Source: an uncultured Oscillospiraceae bacterium
GTDB taxonomy: Bacteria; Bacillota; Clostridia; Oscillospirales; Oscillospiraceae
Reading direction: 5' to 3'
Assembly (NCBI GenBank): GCA_947599925.1
Contig: CANQFT010000003.1
Coordinates: 83,318-147,317 of the forward strand
Length of the DNA: 64,000 nt
Part shown: one piece after another, positions 8,144 to 16,353 of the stretch
Layout: each line of letters starts with the position of its first letter
Numbering within the stretch: position 1 is the stretch's first letter
Notes under the pieces: model-generated
The model's input: the letters and a program-made list of their open reading frames with translations, nothing else
What the model was told of the DNA's origin: nothing
The model's database searches: none
Position numbers and translations under genes: made by a program

Positions 8144-9826
8144 ATGACAAAGACCATTGACGCCGCCGCCTTCCAAGCCATGGTCATCCACGGCGCCGCG
8201 GCCATCACCGCCAACAAGCAGCTGGTCAATGAGCTGAACGTGTTCCCCGTCCCCGACGGGGACACCGGCACCAATATGTCCATGACCATCAACACCGCCG
8301 CCGCCGAGATGCGCGCCAAGTCCTTCCCCACCGTCGCCACCGCCGCCTCCGCGGTGGCCTCCGCTCTGCTGCGGGGCGCCCGGGGCAACTCCGGCGTCAT
8401 CCTCTCCCTGCTGTTCCGCGGCTTTGGCAAAGGGGTCAAGGACAAGGGCGAGATCGACGGGCGGGACTTCGCCATCGCCCTGGATTACGGCGTGGCCGCC
8501 GCCTACAAGGCGGTGATGAAGCCCGCCGAGGGCACCATCCTCACCGTCTCCCGCCTCAGCGCGGCGGCGGCGGCCGCCGCCGCCAGAGAGGACGACGGCC
8601 TGGAGTACGTCCTCACCCAGACCATCGCCCAGGGCCAGGAGGCCCTGGCCAACACCGTTGACCAAAACCCCGTTCTGAAGAAGGCCGGCGTGGTGGACGC
8701 CGGCGGCAAGGGCTTTTTGCTCATCCTCCAGGGTATGCTGGACGAGCTCCAGGGCAAGCCCATGCCGGAGGGCGGCCAGGACGAGGTAAAGGAGAGCGCC
8801 GACTTCGCCTCCATCGGCGAAGAGGACATCACCTTCGACTTCGACACCGTTTTCATCGTCCGCAAAAAGACCCCGGACGTGGACCTGACCCGTCTGCGGG
8901 CCTACCTGGACTCCATCGGCGACTCCCTGGTCATCGGCGAGGACGACGAGTCTTTCAAGGTCCACGTCCACACCGACACCCCTGGCAACGCGCTGAACAA
9001 GGCCCAGGAGTTTGGTACATTGGAGCTGGCCAAGATCGAGAATATGCGAACCCAGTACGAGGACCTGGCTGCGGGCAAGCACGTCCAGTCCACCGACGAC
9101 CTGGACGCCATCGAAGCGGAACTGGAGCGCGGCGAGAGCGCCGGCCAGGGCCCCGCCGAGCCGGAGAAGGAGCTGGGCTTCGTGGCCGTCTGCGCCGGCG
9201 AGGGCCTGGCCGCCACCTTCCAGGACCTGGGCTGCGATGGGGTCATCTCCGGCGGCCAGACCATGAACCCCTCCACCGAGGACATTATGAAGCAGGTCCT
9301 GCGGACCCCGGCCCGTGTGGTCTACGTTCTGCCCAACAACAAAAACATCATCATGGCCGCCGAGCAGTGCGTCCCCCTCTGCGCCGACAAAAAGGTCGTG
9401 GTCATCCCCACCAAGACCGTGCCCCAGGGCATCTCCGCCCTTTTGTCCGCCATGCCGGAGGGCTCCGAGGAGGAGAACACCGCCGCCATGCTGGAGGCCA
9501 TCGGCCATGTCCACACCTCCGAGATCACCTACGCCGCCCGCGACTCCGACTTTGACGGCTTTGACATCCACGAGGGGGACTACATGGCCCTCTCCGAGCA
9601 CCAGCTCTTCGGCACGGACACCGACCTGGCCGCCCTGCTGACCAAGCTGGCCCAGGACAAGCCCCAGCAGGAGGCGGAGTTCATCACCGTCATCTACGGC
9701 TCCGACGTGGCCGAGGCCGACGCGCAAAAGGCCCTGGCCATCTTCCAGGACCAGTGCCCCAACGCGGAGGTCAGCCTTCTGGACGGCGGCCAGCCCGTCT
9801 ACTACTATATGATCTCCGCCGAGTGA
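8144..9826 (+). CDS. fakA: fatty acid kinase ATP-binding subunit FakA (YloV, DAK2-type)
   Basis: This 560-residue protein opens with the DAK2 (dihydroxyacetone kinase-like phosphatase) signature NVFPVPDGDTGTNMSMT, and LRGARGNSGVILS follows; both are nucleotide- and metal-binding motifs. The middle and C-terminal parts (VFIVRKKTPDVDLTRLRAYL, SGGQTMNPSTEDI, YVLPNNKNIIMAA) are those of the FakA/YloV family. FakA phosphorylates fatty acids carried by a separate FakB (DegV) protein, feeding exogenous fatty acids into phospholipid synthesis. No fakB is in this window. It is translated from ATG with GGAGG, 13 bases after asp23. Confidence 0.93.
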   Translation: MTKTIDAAAFQAMVIHGAAAITANKQLVNELNVFPVPDGDTGTNMSMTINTAAAEMRAKSFPTVATAASAVASALLRGARGNSGVILSLLFRGFGKGVKDKGEIDGRDFAIALDYGVAAAYKAVMKPAEGTILTVSRLSAAAAAAAAREDDGLEYVLTQTIAQGQEALANTVDQNPVLKKAGVVDAGGKGFLLILQGMLDELQGKPMPEGGQDEVKESADFASIGEEDITFDFDTVFIVRKKTPDVDLTRLRAYLDSIGDSLVIGEDDESFKVHVHTDTPGNALNKAQEFGTLELAKIENMRTQYEDLAAGKHVQSTDDLDAIEAELERGESAGQGPAEPEKELGFVAVCAGEGLAATFQDLGCDGVISGGQTMNPSTEDIMKQVLRTPARVVYVLPNNKNIIMAAEQCVPLCADKKVVVIPTKTVPQGISALLSAMPEGSEEENTAAMLEAIGHVHTSEITYAARDSDFDGFDIHEGDYMALSEHQLFGTDTDLAALLTKLAQDKPQQEAEFITVIYGSDVAEADAQKALAIFQDQCPNAEVSLLDGGQPVYYYMISAE

Positions 9827-9850
9827 GCCCTTTACCAAAAGAAACGTGTT

Positions 9851-9884
9851 CAAAACCGCCGTTTGGAGCAAAACGGCGGTTTTG
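9851..9884 (+). terminator. hairpin between fakA and ychF, possible weak terminator
   Basis: CAAAACCGCCGTTT and AAACGGCGGTTTTG form a perfect 14-bp stem around a 6-base GGAGCA loop. Only four T residues follow, inside the stem end, so read-through into ychF is likely. No separate ychF promoter is obvious. Confidence 0.55.
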
Positions 9885-9903
9885 AGCGGAAAGAAGGTAC
9901 ACC

Positions 9904-11013
9904 ATGAAGCTGGGCATCGTGGGACTTCCCAACGTGGGCAAGTCCACTCTGTTCAACGCCATCACCAACGCCGGGGCAGAGAGCGCCAACTACCCCTTCT
10001 GCACCATCGACCCCAACGTGGGCATGGTCACCGTGCCCGACCCCCGGCTGGACTGGCTGGAGGAGCTCTACCACCCCAAGAAAAAGACCCCCGCCGTCAT
10101 CGAGTTCGTGGACATCGCGGGCCTGGTGAAAGGGGCCAGCAAGGGCGCGGGCCTGGGCAACCAGTTTTTGGGCAACATCCGGGCCACCGACGCCATCGTC
10201 CACGTGGTCCGCTGTTTTGACGACGACAACATCATGCACGTTGTGGACAACGCCAGCGTCAACGTGCCCGTAGACCCCGCCGGGGACATCGCCACCATCG
10301 ACCTGGAGCTCATCATGGCCGATCTGGAGATGGTGGAGCGGCGGGTGAAAAAGGCGGAGACCATGGCCCGCGGCGACAAGAAATACCTCAAAGAAGTGGA
10401 GCTGTTCCAACGGCTGGCCGCCTGGCTCAACGACGGCAACTCCGCCCGCAGCTTTGCCGCCGACGAGGAGGAGGCCAAGCTCCTGGCCACCAGCGAGCTG
10501 CTGAGCCTCAAGCCCATCATTTACGCCGCCAACATGGACGAAGCGGGCGTGGCCGACTACCAGAATAACCCCTACTTCCAGACCGTCCAGGCCATCGCCG
10601 CCAAGGAAAACGCCCAGGTGCTCCCCGTCTGCGCCAAGCTGGAAGCGGAGATCGCCGAGCTGGAGGGCGAGGAAAAGCAGATGTTCCTGGCCGACATGGG
10701 CATGAGCGAATCGGGCCTGGACCGGCTCATCAAGGCCAGCTATACCCTGCTGGGCCTCATCTCCTTCCTCACCAGCGGCGAGGACGAGTGCCGGGCCTGG
10801 ACCATCACCCGCGGCACCAAAGCGCCCCAGGCCGCCGGCAAGATCCACACCGACTTCGAGCGGGGCTTCATCCGGGCGGAGATCGTGGCCTTTGACGACC
10901 TGAAAGCCCTGGGCTCCATGGCCGCCGCCAGGGAGAAGGGCCTGGTCCGCAGCGAGGGCAAGGAGTACGTCATGCGGGACGGGGACGTGACCCTCTTCCG
11001 CTTCAACGTGTAA
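9904..11013 (+). CDS. ychF: ribosome-binding ATPase YchF (OLA1-type)
   Basis: This 369-residue protein begins MKLGIVGLPNVGKSTLFNAI, containing the P-loop, and includes DIAGLVKGASKGAGLGN (the G3 region) and YAANMDEAG in the position of the nucleotide-specificity motif. The C-terminal TGS domain includes TRGTKAPQAAGKIHTDFERGFI. This is the universally conserved YchF/OLA1 family, which hydrolyses ATP rather than GTP and binds ribosomes. The length is typical. It lies 77 bases after fakA with a hairpin between them and is followed by a strong terminator. Confidence 0.97.
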   Translation: MKLGIVGLPNVGKSTLFNAITNAGAESANYPFCTIDPNVGMVTVPDPRLDWLEELYHPKKKTPAVIEFVDIAGLVKGASKGAGLGNQFLGNIRATDAIVHVVRCFDDDNIMHVVDNASVNVPVDPAGDIATIDLELIMADLEMVERRVKKAETMARGDKKYLKEVELFQRLAAWLNDGNSARSFAADEEEAKLLATSELLSLKPIIYAANMDEAGVADYQNNPYFQTVQAIAAKENAQVLPVCAKLEAEIAELEGEEKQMFLADMGMSESGLDRLIKASYTLLGLISFLTSGEDECRAWTITRGTKAPQAAGKIHTDFERGFIRAEIVAFDDLKALGSMAAAREKGLVRSEGKEYVMRDGDVTLFRFNV

Positions 11014-11061
11014 GCGCCAAAAAAGCGCCCGCGGCGCGCGCCGCCACGGGCCGCAACAAAT

Positions 11062-11138
11062 CGTCAAAGAAACGGCGAGGCCGCTTCTTTGACGCCTACA
11101 AAAAGGTCCTGACGCCTACGGGCGCCAGGACCTTTTTT
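11062..11138 (+). terminator. hairpin followed by intrinsic terminator after ychF
   Basis: A first 10-bp inverted repeat (CGTCAAAGAA at 11062-11071, TTCTTTGACG at 11085-11094) lacks a T tract. The second (AAAAGGTCCTG and CAGGACCTTTT, 11101-11136) ends in a T run and is the real terminator. An A-rich flank may let it also stop minus-strand transcription leaving uraA. Confidence 0.85.
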
Positions 11139-11167
11139 CGTTCTGCGAGATCCAGCTCTGCCGGGGC

Positions 11168-12568
11168 TCAGTATTTCCCCAGGTTGCCCGAACCGGCGCC
11201 GCCCGCGGCGGCGCCAAAGTTGTAGTCCTTGCCGGGCAGGATGGCGTTGAGCACGATGCCGGCGATGGCGGCGATGGCCAGACCCGTGAGGGTAATGGAG
11301 GCGGCGCCCACCTGGAAGGTCAGGCCGGAGGAGAAGCCCAGGCCGCAGACCAGCACGGTGGCGGCGATGATGAGGTTGCGGGAGTTGGTGAAGTCCACCT
11401 TGTTCTCCACCAGATTCCGAACGCCGATGGCGGAGATCATGCCGTAGAGGATGAAGCTCACGCCGCCGATGATGGCGCTGGGGATGGAGCCGATGAAGGC
11501 GGCGAACAGCGGGCTGAAGGACAGCACCAGGGCGTACAGGGCGGCCAGCCGGATGACCTTGGGGTCATAGACCCGGGAGAGGACCAGCACGCCGGTGTTC
11601 TCGCCGTAGGTGGTGTTGGCCGGGCCGCCGAACAGGCCGGCCAGAGAGGTGGCCAGACCGTCGCCGATGAGGGTGCGGTGGAGGCCGGGATCCTCGATGA
11701 AGTTCTCCCCCACGGTGGCGGAGATGGCGGACATATCGCCGATGTGCTCCATCATGGAGGCGATGGCGATGGGGGCCATGACCAGGATGGCGGAGAGGTC
11801 AAACTTGGCGATGGAGCCGCCAAAGTCGGTGAAGAAGGGCTGGAGGCCCACCACCTGGGCGGTCTTGAGGCTGGAGAAGTCGATGAGCTGGGGCCCGCCG
11901 GCCAGGGTGACGATGAGGGCCACCACGTAGCTGCCCACCACGCCCAGCAGGATGGGGATGATCTTCACCATGCCGCGGCCCCAGATGTTGCACACGATGA
12001 TGATGGCCATGGCCACCAGCGCCAGCCACCAGCAGGAGGAGGCGTTGCTCACCGCGGAGGGGGCCAGGTTCAGGCCGATGCAGATGATGATGGGCCCTGT
12101 GACCACCGGGGGCAGGAAGCGCATGACCTTATGCACGCCCACCAGCTTGATGATGAGGGCCAGCACCAGGTACAAAAGGCCCGCCACCACGATGCCGCCG
12201 CAGGTGTACTGCAGCTTCTCCGCCTGGGACATCCCCGCATAGATGCCGGTGTTCATGGCGCCCATGGCGGCAAAGCCGCCCAAAAAGGCGAAGGAGGAGC
12301 CCAAAAAGGCGGGGACCTTCATCTTGGCGCAGACGTGGAACAGCAGGGTGCCGAACCCGGCGAAGAACAGGGTGGTCTGGATGGACAGGGGCATACCGAT
12401 GGACTGTCCCGCGGCGTCGGTCTGGCTGTTCACCAGGATGGGCACCAGGATGGTGGCGCCGAACATGGCGAACATATGCTGCAGGCCCAGGATCAGCATT
12501 TTGGGGATGCCCAGGGTCCTGGCGTCCCGCACGGGCTCCGCGCCCACATTTTTGACTTTCTCGCTCAT
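11168..12568 (-). CDS. uraA: uracil/xanthine permease (nucleobase:cation symporter-2 family)
   Basis: This 466-residue polytopic membrane protein starts GIPKMLILGLQHMFAMFGAT after a short cytoplasmic tail. It has about 12-14 hydrophobic segments and includes the NAT/NCS2 features GLQHMFAMFGA and FGGPANTTYGENTGVL. It imports a nucleobase with protons. Uracil is the likeliest substrate by similarity to UraA/PyrP, but xanthine cannot be excluded from sequence alone. The ATG follows AAGGAG. It is preceded by its own promoter, a 28-codon leader ORF and an intrinsic terminator, which together look like an attenuator and favour a pyrimidine transporter role. Confidence 0.92.
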   Translation of the reverse strand: MSEKVKNVGAEPVRDARTLGIPKMLILGLQHMFAMFGATILVPILVNSQTDAAGQSIGMPLSIQTTLFFAGFGTLLFHVCAKMKVPAFLGSSFAFLGGFAAMGAMNTGIYAGMSQAEKLQYTCGGIVVAGLLYLVLALIIKLVGVHKVMRFLPPVVTGPIIICIGLNLAPSAVSNASSCWWLALVAMAIIIVCNIWGRGMVKIIPILLGVVGSYVVALIVTLAGGPQLIDFSSLKTAQVVGLQPFFTDFGGSIAKFDLSAILVMAPIAIASMMEHIGDMSAISATVGENFIEDPGLHRTLIGDGLATSLAGLFGGPANTTYGENTGVLVLSRVYDPKVIRLAALYALVLSFSPLFAAFIGSIPSAIIGGVSFILYGMISAIGVRNLVENKVDFTNSRNLIIAATVLVCGLGFSSGLTFQVGAASITLTGLAIAAIAGIVLNAILPGKDYNFGAAAGGAGSGNLGKY

Positions 12569-12597
12569 GGTTTGATCTGCTCCTTTCTCCTTTGGGC

Positions 12598-12622
12598 AAA
12601 AAAATACCGGCTCTCAGCCGGT
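12598..12622 (-). terminator. attenuator hairpin in the uraA leader
   Basis: On the minus-strand RNA ACCGGCU-GAG-AGCCGGU is followed by AUUUUUUU, an intrinsic terminator located before uraA rather than after a gene. The stop codon of the leader ORF lies in its loop and 3' arm side (12614-12616), so a terminating ribosome would cover the stem. Confidence 0.85.
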
Positions 12623-12700
12623 TACGGAAGAAAAGACGGGACGGAAACCAACGGCCATGTCCGGCCGCAACAGCGTGACGCTCCCGCTCTTGGTAAACAT
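12614..12700 (-). CDS. uraA leader peptide, 28 residues
   Basis: An ATG at 12700 has a strong GGGAGGGG ribosome site seven bases upstream and opens a 28-codon frame: MFTKSGSVTLLRPDMAVGFR then PVFSSVTG. It ends with TGA inside the attenuator hairpin. The predicted transcript starts about 25 bases before it. The peptide has no run of one amino acid, but a U-rich stretch (GUCUUUUCUUCC) precedes the hairpin. Position rather than composition suggests a regulatory leader, as in the UTP-sensitive pyrBI attenuation of enterobacteria. The function is inferred. Confidence 0.7.
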   Translation of the reverse strand: MFTKSGSVTLLRPDMAVGFRPVFSSVTG

Positions 12701-12731
12701 GGCAATTCCCCTCCCTTCGCTCGCTCCTGCC

Positions 12732-12760
12732 ATTCTACCACACTCTCTGAAAAAAGGCAA
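12732..12760 (-). promoter_or_regulatory. promoter of the uraA transcript
   Basis: TTGCCT (12755-12760) and TAGAAT (12732-12737) on the minus strand are spaced 17 bp. Transcription should start near 12725, leaving about a 25-base untranslated leader before the leader ORF. Confidence 0.78.
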
Positions 12761-12794
12761 TACCGCAAAAACCCACAAATCCCCCGCCTCTCTT

Positions 12795-12965
12795 TCACTC
12801 CCCCTTGTCCATATGGTTCAGAGCGAACCGAATGCACTGGTTGATGAACTCGTTGCGGCTGATGTCGAACTCCGCCGCCCTGCGGTCCACCTCCGCCAGC
12901 AGTTCCAGGGAGAGGCGCATGGAGATGGCCTCCTTTTCCGGCTTTTTGGGCAAAAATTTTTCCAA
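12795..12965 (-). CDS. small ribbon-helix-helix (CopG/Arc-type) DNA-binding protein
   Basis: This 56-residue protein carries the pattern AISMRLSLELLAEVDRRAAE then DISRNEFINQCIRFAL. It reads as a strand plus two helices, the ribbon-helix-helix fold of small repressors and antitoxins. No toxin gene adjoins it. I chose a TTG start at 12965 because GAGGAGGG lies seven bases before it; an upstream ATG would place the start inside the promoter region. Divergent from the SLH/LRR gene, it shares an intergenic palindrome covering both promoters, so it probably represses itself and the surface protein. The role is inferred from context. Confidence 0.78.
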   Translation of the reverse strand: MEKFLPKKPEKEAISMRLSLELLAEVDRRAAEFDISRNEFINQCIRFALNHMDKGE

Positions 12966-12983
12966 GGCGGGTCCCTCCTCTTG

Positions 12984-13016
12984 TTGACAAATTATATTCG
13001 ATATTGAATATAGAAT
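12984..13016. promoter_or_regulatory. divergent promoters with a shared palindromic operator
   Basis: A perfect inverted repeat, TATATTC (12993-12999) and GAATATA (13006-13012), lies between the two genes. On plus, TTGACA (12984-12989) precedes an AT-rich -10 at about 13007-13016. On minus, TATAAT is at 12991-12996, with no good -35. The palindrome overlaps both -10 regions. Confidence 0.7.
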
Positions 13017-13036
13017 ACACAAAAGGAGGAACCCCT

Positions 13037-14503
13037 ATGAAAACCCGTCTGCTGTCCCTGGCCTTGGCCCTCTGCCTGTCCTTGGGCCTGGCCGCACCCG
13101 CCCTGGCGCTTGCCTACGGAGAGGAGTACATCGGCTACGACGCCTCCACCGGCCAGCAGTACCACGATGTGCCCACGACCCACTGGGCCGCCCAGTCCAT
13201 CGCCACCTGCTCCCAGCGCACCTGGTTCAACGGCTACCCCGACGGCACCTTCCGGCCCGACGGCCTCATCACCCGCGAGGAGGCCGCCAAGGTCTTCGCC
13301 GTGGCCATGGGCCTGGAGGTCGCGAAAAACCCCACCGTCACCTTCACCGACACAAAGGGGACCTGGGCCAGCGCCTACATCGAGGCCGCCAAGCCCCTCT
13401 TCCCCAACGTGGCCAACCTCCAGGGCACGGCCAGCTTCCGCCCCACCCAGACCATCACCCGCGAGGAGGCCATCTACGCCCTGGTGGTCGCCTGGGGCTA
13501 CGGCTCCAAGGCCACCAACGCCGACCTCTCCATCCTGAATATGTTCTCCGACACCAACAGCATCTCCGCCGGGGTAAAGCCCTACATGGCGGTGGCGGTG
13601 GCGGAGGGGCTGGTGGCCGGTCTGCCTGACGGCACCATCGCCGCCCAAAAGGGCCTCACCCGCGCGGAGTTCGCCACCCTGCTGGCCCGCGCCCTGAACC
13701 ACGGCTACGGCCCCGACTCCATCGTGGCCCCCGCCATCGACCAGGACGAGACGGCCCAGACCCCGGCGCCCACCCCCTCCGCGAAGCCGTCTCAGGAACC
13801 TGAGCAGAAGGAGGACGAGTGGATCATCGACCCAGATCGACCGGTTATTGAGGCAGGGAAATGCGGAGAGGATGTGTACTGGGTCCTTTATGAAGATAAC
13901 TGTGAGTTGGTCATTGCTGGGAAAGGACGTATGGATAATTACAAAGACAGTGATAATGCCCCTTGGAGCCTCTATCAATATCAGATTCGTTCCCTTACCG
14001 TCAAGGACGGAGTGACTTCCCTGGGGGACTTCGCGTTTGGTCACTGTAAAAAACTCACCACGGCGACCCTGGCAAATACTGTAACCTCCCTTGGCGCTTA
14101 TACATTTGTAAGTTCCGGCCTGATTTCTATTGACATTCCTGACAGTGTAACCAGCATTGGAGAAGGCGCGTTTAGCGCTTCCAACTTGACTTCTCTTGAT
14201 GTCCCTGACAGTGTAACTAACATTGAAAGTAGCGCCTTTTCGTTTTGCCCTCTGACTCGCATTACCCTCCCCTCGAAGTTGCAATCCATTAGCAATAATA
14301 TGCTTGGTAGCTGCTCCAACCTGACCTGGATCGCCATCCCAAAGAGCGTCACCACCATCGGACAGGAGGCGTTTGACAGTTGCCTCAGTTTGACCGATGT
14401 CTACTACGCCGGAGATGCCCGGGACTGGGCCTATGTCAGCATCGACAAAGACAACCGCTCACTCACCAACGCCACCATGCACTTCAACTCCACAGGGAAA
14501 TGA
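13037..14503 (+). CDS. SLH-anchored surface protein with BspA-type leucine-rich repeats
   Basis: This 488-residue exported protein has a signal peptide (MKTRLLSLALALCLSLGLAA...ALA). Three S-layer homology domains follow at about residues 40-235, with FNGYPDGTFRPDGLITREEA as the clearest copy. A Pro/Thr/Ser linker lies near 240-265. The C-terminal half is BspA-type leucine-rich repeats (SVTSLGAYTF, IDIPDSVTSIGEGAF, VDVPDSVTNIESSAF-like units). SLH domains attach proteins to cell-wall polymers, and BspA repeats are often adhesive. The repeat part (about 13,840-14,330) is clearly less GC-rich than the SLH part, which suggests the halves have different origins. ATG at 13037 follows AAAAGGAGG. Confidence 0.92.
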   Translation: MKTRLLSLALALCLSLGLAAPALALAYGEEYIGYDASTGQQYHDVPTTHWAAQSIATCSQRTWFNGYPDGTFRPDGLITREEAAKVFAVAMGLEVAKNPTVTFTDTKGTWASAYIEAAKPLFPNVANLQGTASFRPTQTITREEAIYALVVAWGYGSKATNADLSILNMFSDTNSISAGVKPYMAVAVAEGLVAGLPDGTIAAQKGLTRAEFATLLARALNHGYGPDSIVAPAIDQDETAQTPAPTPSAKPSQEPEQKEDEWIIDPDRPVIEAGKCGEDVYWVLYEDNCELVIAGKGRMDNYKDSDNAPWSLYQYQIRSLTVKDGVTSLGDFAFGHCKKLTTATLANTVTSLGAYTFVSSGLISIDIPDSVTSIGEGAFSASNLTSLDVPDSVTNIESSAFSFCPLTRITLPSKLQSISNNMLGSCSNLTWIAIPKSVTTIGQEAFDSCLSLTDVYYAGDARDWAYVSIDKDNRSLTNATMHFNSTGK

Positions 14504-14534
14504 CCTCCCCCGGCGACTAACTCACGGCAAATCA

Positions 14535-14565
14535 AAAAGGACCGCGCCTCCGGCGCGGTCCTTTT
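14535..14565. terminator. bidirectional intrinsic terminator
   Basis: AAAAGGACCGCGCC and GGCGCGGTCCTTTT form a 14-bp stem with a three-base loop and T/A flanks on both sides. It ends the SLH/LRR gene and the convergent GGGtGRT unit. Confidence 0.92.
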
Positions 14566-14583
14566 GTTTGCTTATGGGCTTGC

Positions 14584-15582
14584 TTACTTCAAGCTCTCCG
14601 CCACGGCCACGGCCACGGCGACGGTGGCGCCCACCATGGGGTTGTTGCCCATGCCCAAAAAGCCCATCATCTCCACATGGGCGGGGACGGAACTGGACCC
14701 GGCGAACTGGGCGTCGGAGTGCATCCGGCCCATGGTGTCGGTCATGCCGTAGCTGGCGGGACCGGCGGCCATGTTGTCGGGGTGCAGGGTGCGGCCGGTG
14801 CCGCCGCCGGAGGCCACGGAGAAGTACTTCTTGCCCTGCTCGATGCACTCCTTCTTATAGGTGCCGGCCACGGGGTGCTGGAAGCGGGTGGGGTTGGTGG
14901 AGTTGCCGGTGATGGACACGTCCACCCCCTCCAGGTGCATGATGGCCACGCCCTCGCGCACGTCGTCGGCGCCGTAGCAGCGGACGTTGGCCCGCTCGCC
15001 CTCGGAGTAGCGGGTCTCCTTGACCACGTTCACCTTGCCGGTGGCGTAGTCGAACTGGGTCTGGACGTAGGTGAAGCCGTTGATGCGGCTGATGATCTGG
15101 GCCGCGTCTTTGCCCAGGCCGTTGAGGATGACCCGCAGGGGCTCCTTGCGGGCCTTGTTGGCGTTGCGGACGATGCCGATGGCGCCCTCGGCGGCGGCGA
15201 AGGACTCGTGCCCGGCCAGGAAGGCGAAGCACTTGGACTCGTCGCTGAGCAGCATAGCGCCCAGGTTGCCGTGGCCCAGACCCACCTTGCGGTCGTCGGC
15301 CACGGAGCCGTCGATGCAGAACGACTGCAGCCCCTCGCCGATGGCGGTGGCGGCTTCGGCGGCGGTCTTCACGCCCTTTTTCAGCGCGATGGCGGCGCCC
15401 ACGCAGTAGGCCCAGCAGGCGTTCTCAAAGCAGATGGGCTGGATGCCCTTGACGATCTCGTAGGGGTCAAAGCCCGCCGCCTGGCAGATCTGGCGGGTCT
15501 CCTCCACGCTCTTGATGCCGTACTGAGCCAGGAGGGTATTGATCTTGTCGATGCGGCGCTCGTAACTTTCAAACAAAGCCAT
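14584..15582 (-). CDS. GGGtGRT family protein
   Basis: This 332-residue protein has both named motifs of the GGGtGRT family: NPTRFQHPV and GGGTGRT (ASGGGTGRTLHPDN). It begins MALFESYERRIDKINTLLAQ and has several cysteines, including QPICFENACWAYC. There is no signal peptide. The C-terminal HVEMMGFLGMGNNPMVGATV is glycine- and methionine-rich. The biochemical role is unknown as far as I know. It is cotranscribed with the Fe-S scaffold-like gene 20 bases upstream, so a metal-cluster-related or redox-related function is a reasonable inference. ATG at 15582 follows AAAGGAGG. Confidence 0.93.
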   Translation of the reverse strand: MALFESYERRIDKINTLLAQYGIKSVEETRQICQAAGFDPYEIVKGIQPICFENACWAYCVGAAIALKKGVKTAAEAATAIGEGLQSFCIDGSVADDRKVGLGHGNLGAMLLSDESKCFAFLAGHESFAAAEGAIGIVRNANKARKEPLRVILNGLGKDAAQIISRINGFTYVQTQFDYATGKVNVVKETRYSEGERANVRCYGADDVREGVAIMHLEGVDVSITGNSTNPTRFQHPVAGTYKKECIEQGKKYFSVASGGGTGRTLHPDNMAAGPASYGMTDTMGRMHSDAQFAGSSSVPAHVEMMGFLGMGNNPMVGATVAVAVAVAESLK

Positions 15583-15602
15583 GTTCAATTCCTCCTTTTC
15601 TT

Positions 15603-16295
15603 TTACTGCTTCCGGGGGTCGATGTACTCGGCGGCCCCGTCGAACTGGCCGTAGTGACCCTTGGCCTTCTCCACGGCTTCGTTGGCGTCCATGCCGCCCT
15701 TGATGAAGTCCATCATCTTGCCCAGGTTCACAAACTCGTAGCCCACGATCTCCCTGTCCTTGTTCAAGGCCACGCGGGTGCAGTACCCCTCGGCCATCTC
15801 CAGATAGCGCGGGCCCTTCTCCTTGGTGGCGAACATGGTCCCCACCTGGCTGCGCAGGCCCTTGCCCAAGTCCTCCAAACTGGCGCCCACGGCCAGACCG
15901 CCCTCGGAGAACGCGCTCTGGGTGCGGCCGTAGACGATCTGGAGGAAAAGCTCCCGCATGGCGGTGTTGATGGCGTCGCACACCAGGTCGGTGTTCAGCG
16001 CCTCCAGCAAAGTCTTGCCGATGAGGATCTCGCTGGCCATGGCGGCGGAGTGGGTCATGCCGGAGCAGCCGATGGTCTCCACCAGGGCCTCCTGAATGAT
16101 GCCGTCCTTCACGTTCAGGGTCAGCTTGCACGCGCCCTGCTGGGGCGCGCACCAGCCGATGCCGTGGGTAAAGCCGCTGATGTCGCCGATTTGCTTGGCC
16201 TGGACCCACTTGCCCTCCTCCGGGATGGGGGCGGGGCCGTGGTAAGCGCCCTTGGCCACGGGACACATATTCTGCACTTCGGTAGAGTAGATCAT
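15603..16295 (-). CDS. iron-sulfur cluster scaffold-like (NifU/IscU-related) protein
   Basis: This 230-residue protein has the IscU/NifU-like core VKDGIIQEALVETIGCSGMT followed by SAAMASEILIGKTLLEAL, where a Cys lies in the G-C-x-G context of U-type scaffolds. Other candidate ligands are CPVAKG near the N terminus, GWCAPQQGACKL, and VCDAINTAMREL. It is longer than IscU and ends with a region of its own. It stands first in an operon with the GGGtGRT gene; the two are known to travel together. The strong promoter at 16354-16382 and GGAGGAAACAGGG before ATG 16295 fix the start. Confidence 0.85.
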   Translation of the reverse strand: MIYSTEVQNMCPVAKGAYHGPAPIPEEGKWVQAKQIGDISGFTHGIGWCAPQQGACKLTLNVKDGIIQEALVETIGCSGMTHSAAMASEILIGKTLLEALNTDLVCDAINTAMRELFLQIVYGRTQSAFSEGGLAVGASLEDLGKGLRSQVGTMFATKEKGPRYLEMAEGYCTRVALNKDREIVGYEFVNLGKMMDFIKGGMDANEAVEKAKGHYGQFDGAAEYIDPRKQ

Positions 16296-16353
16296 CCCTG
16301 TTTCCTCCTTCTGTACCTTTCTGAAGTTTTGCCGGTCTTGCTCATCGGGTGAT

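Noticed and set aside
12795..12965. Toxin-antitoxin module
   Set aside because: The RHH protein looks like an antitoxin, but no toxin-size gene overlaps or adjoins it on the same strand; the next gene is uraA with its own promoter.
14584..16266. One 560-codon fused protein covering the GGGtGRT and scaffold genes
   Set aside because: The upstream part of that frame is the shifted shadow of the scaffold gene. GGGtGRT has its own ribosome site and ATG at 15582, and its homologues are about 330 residues.
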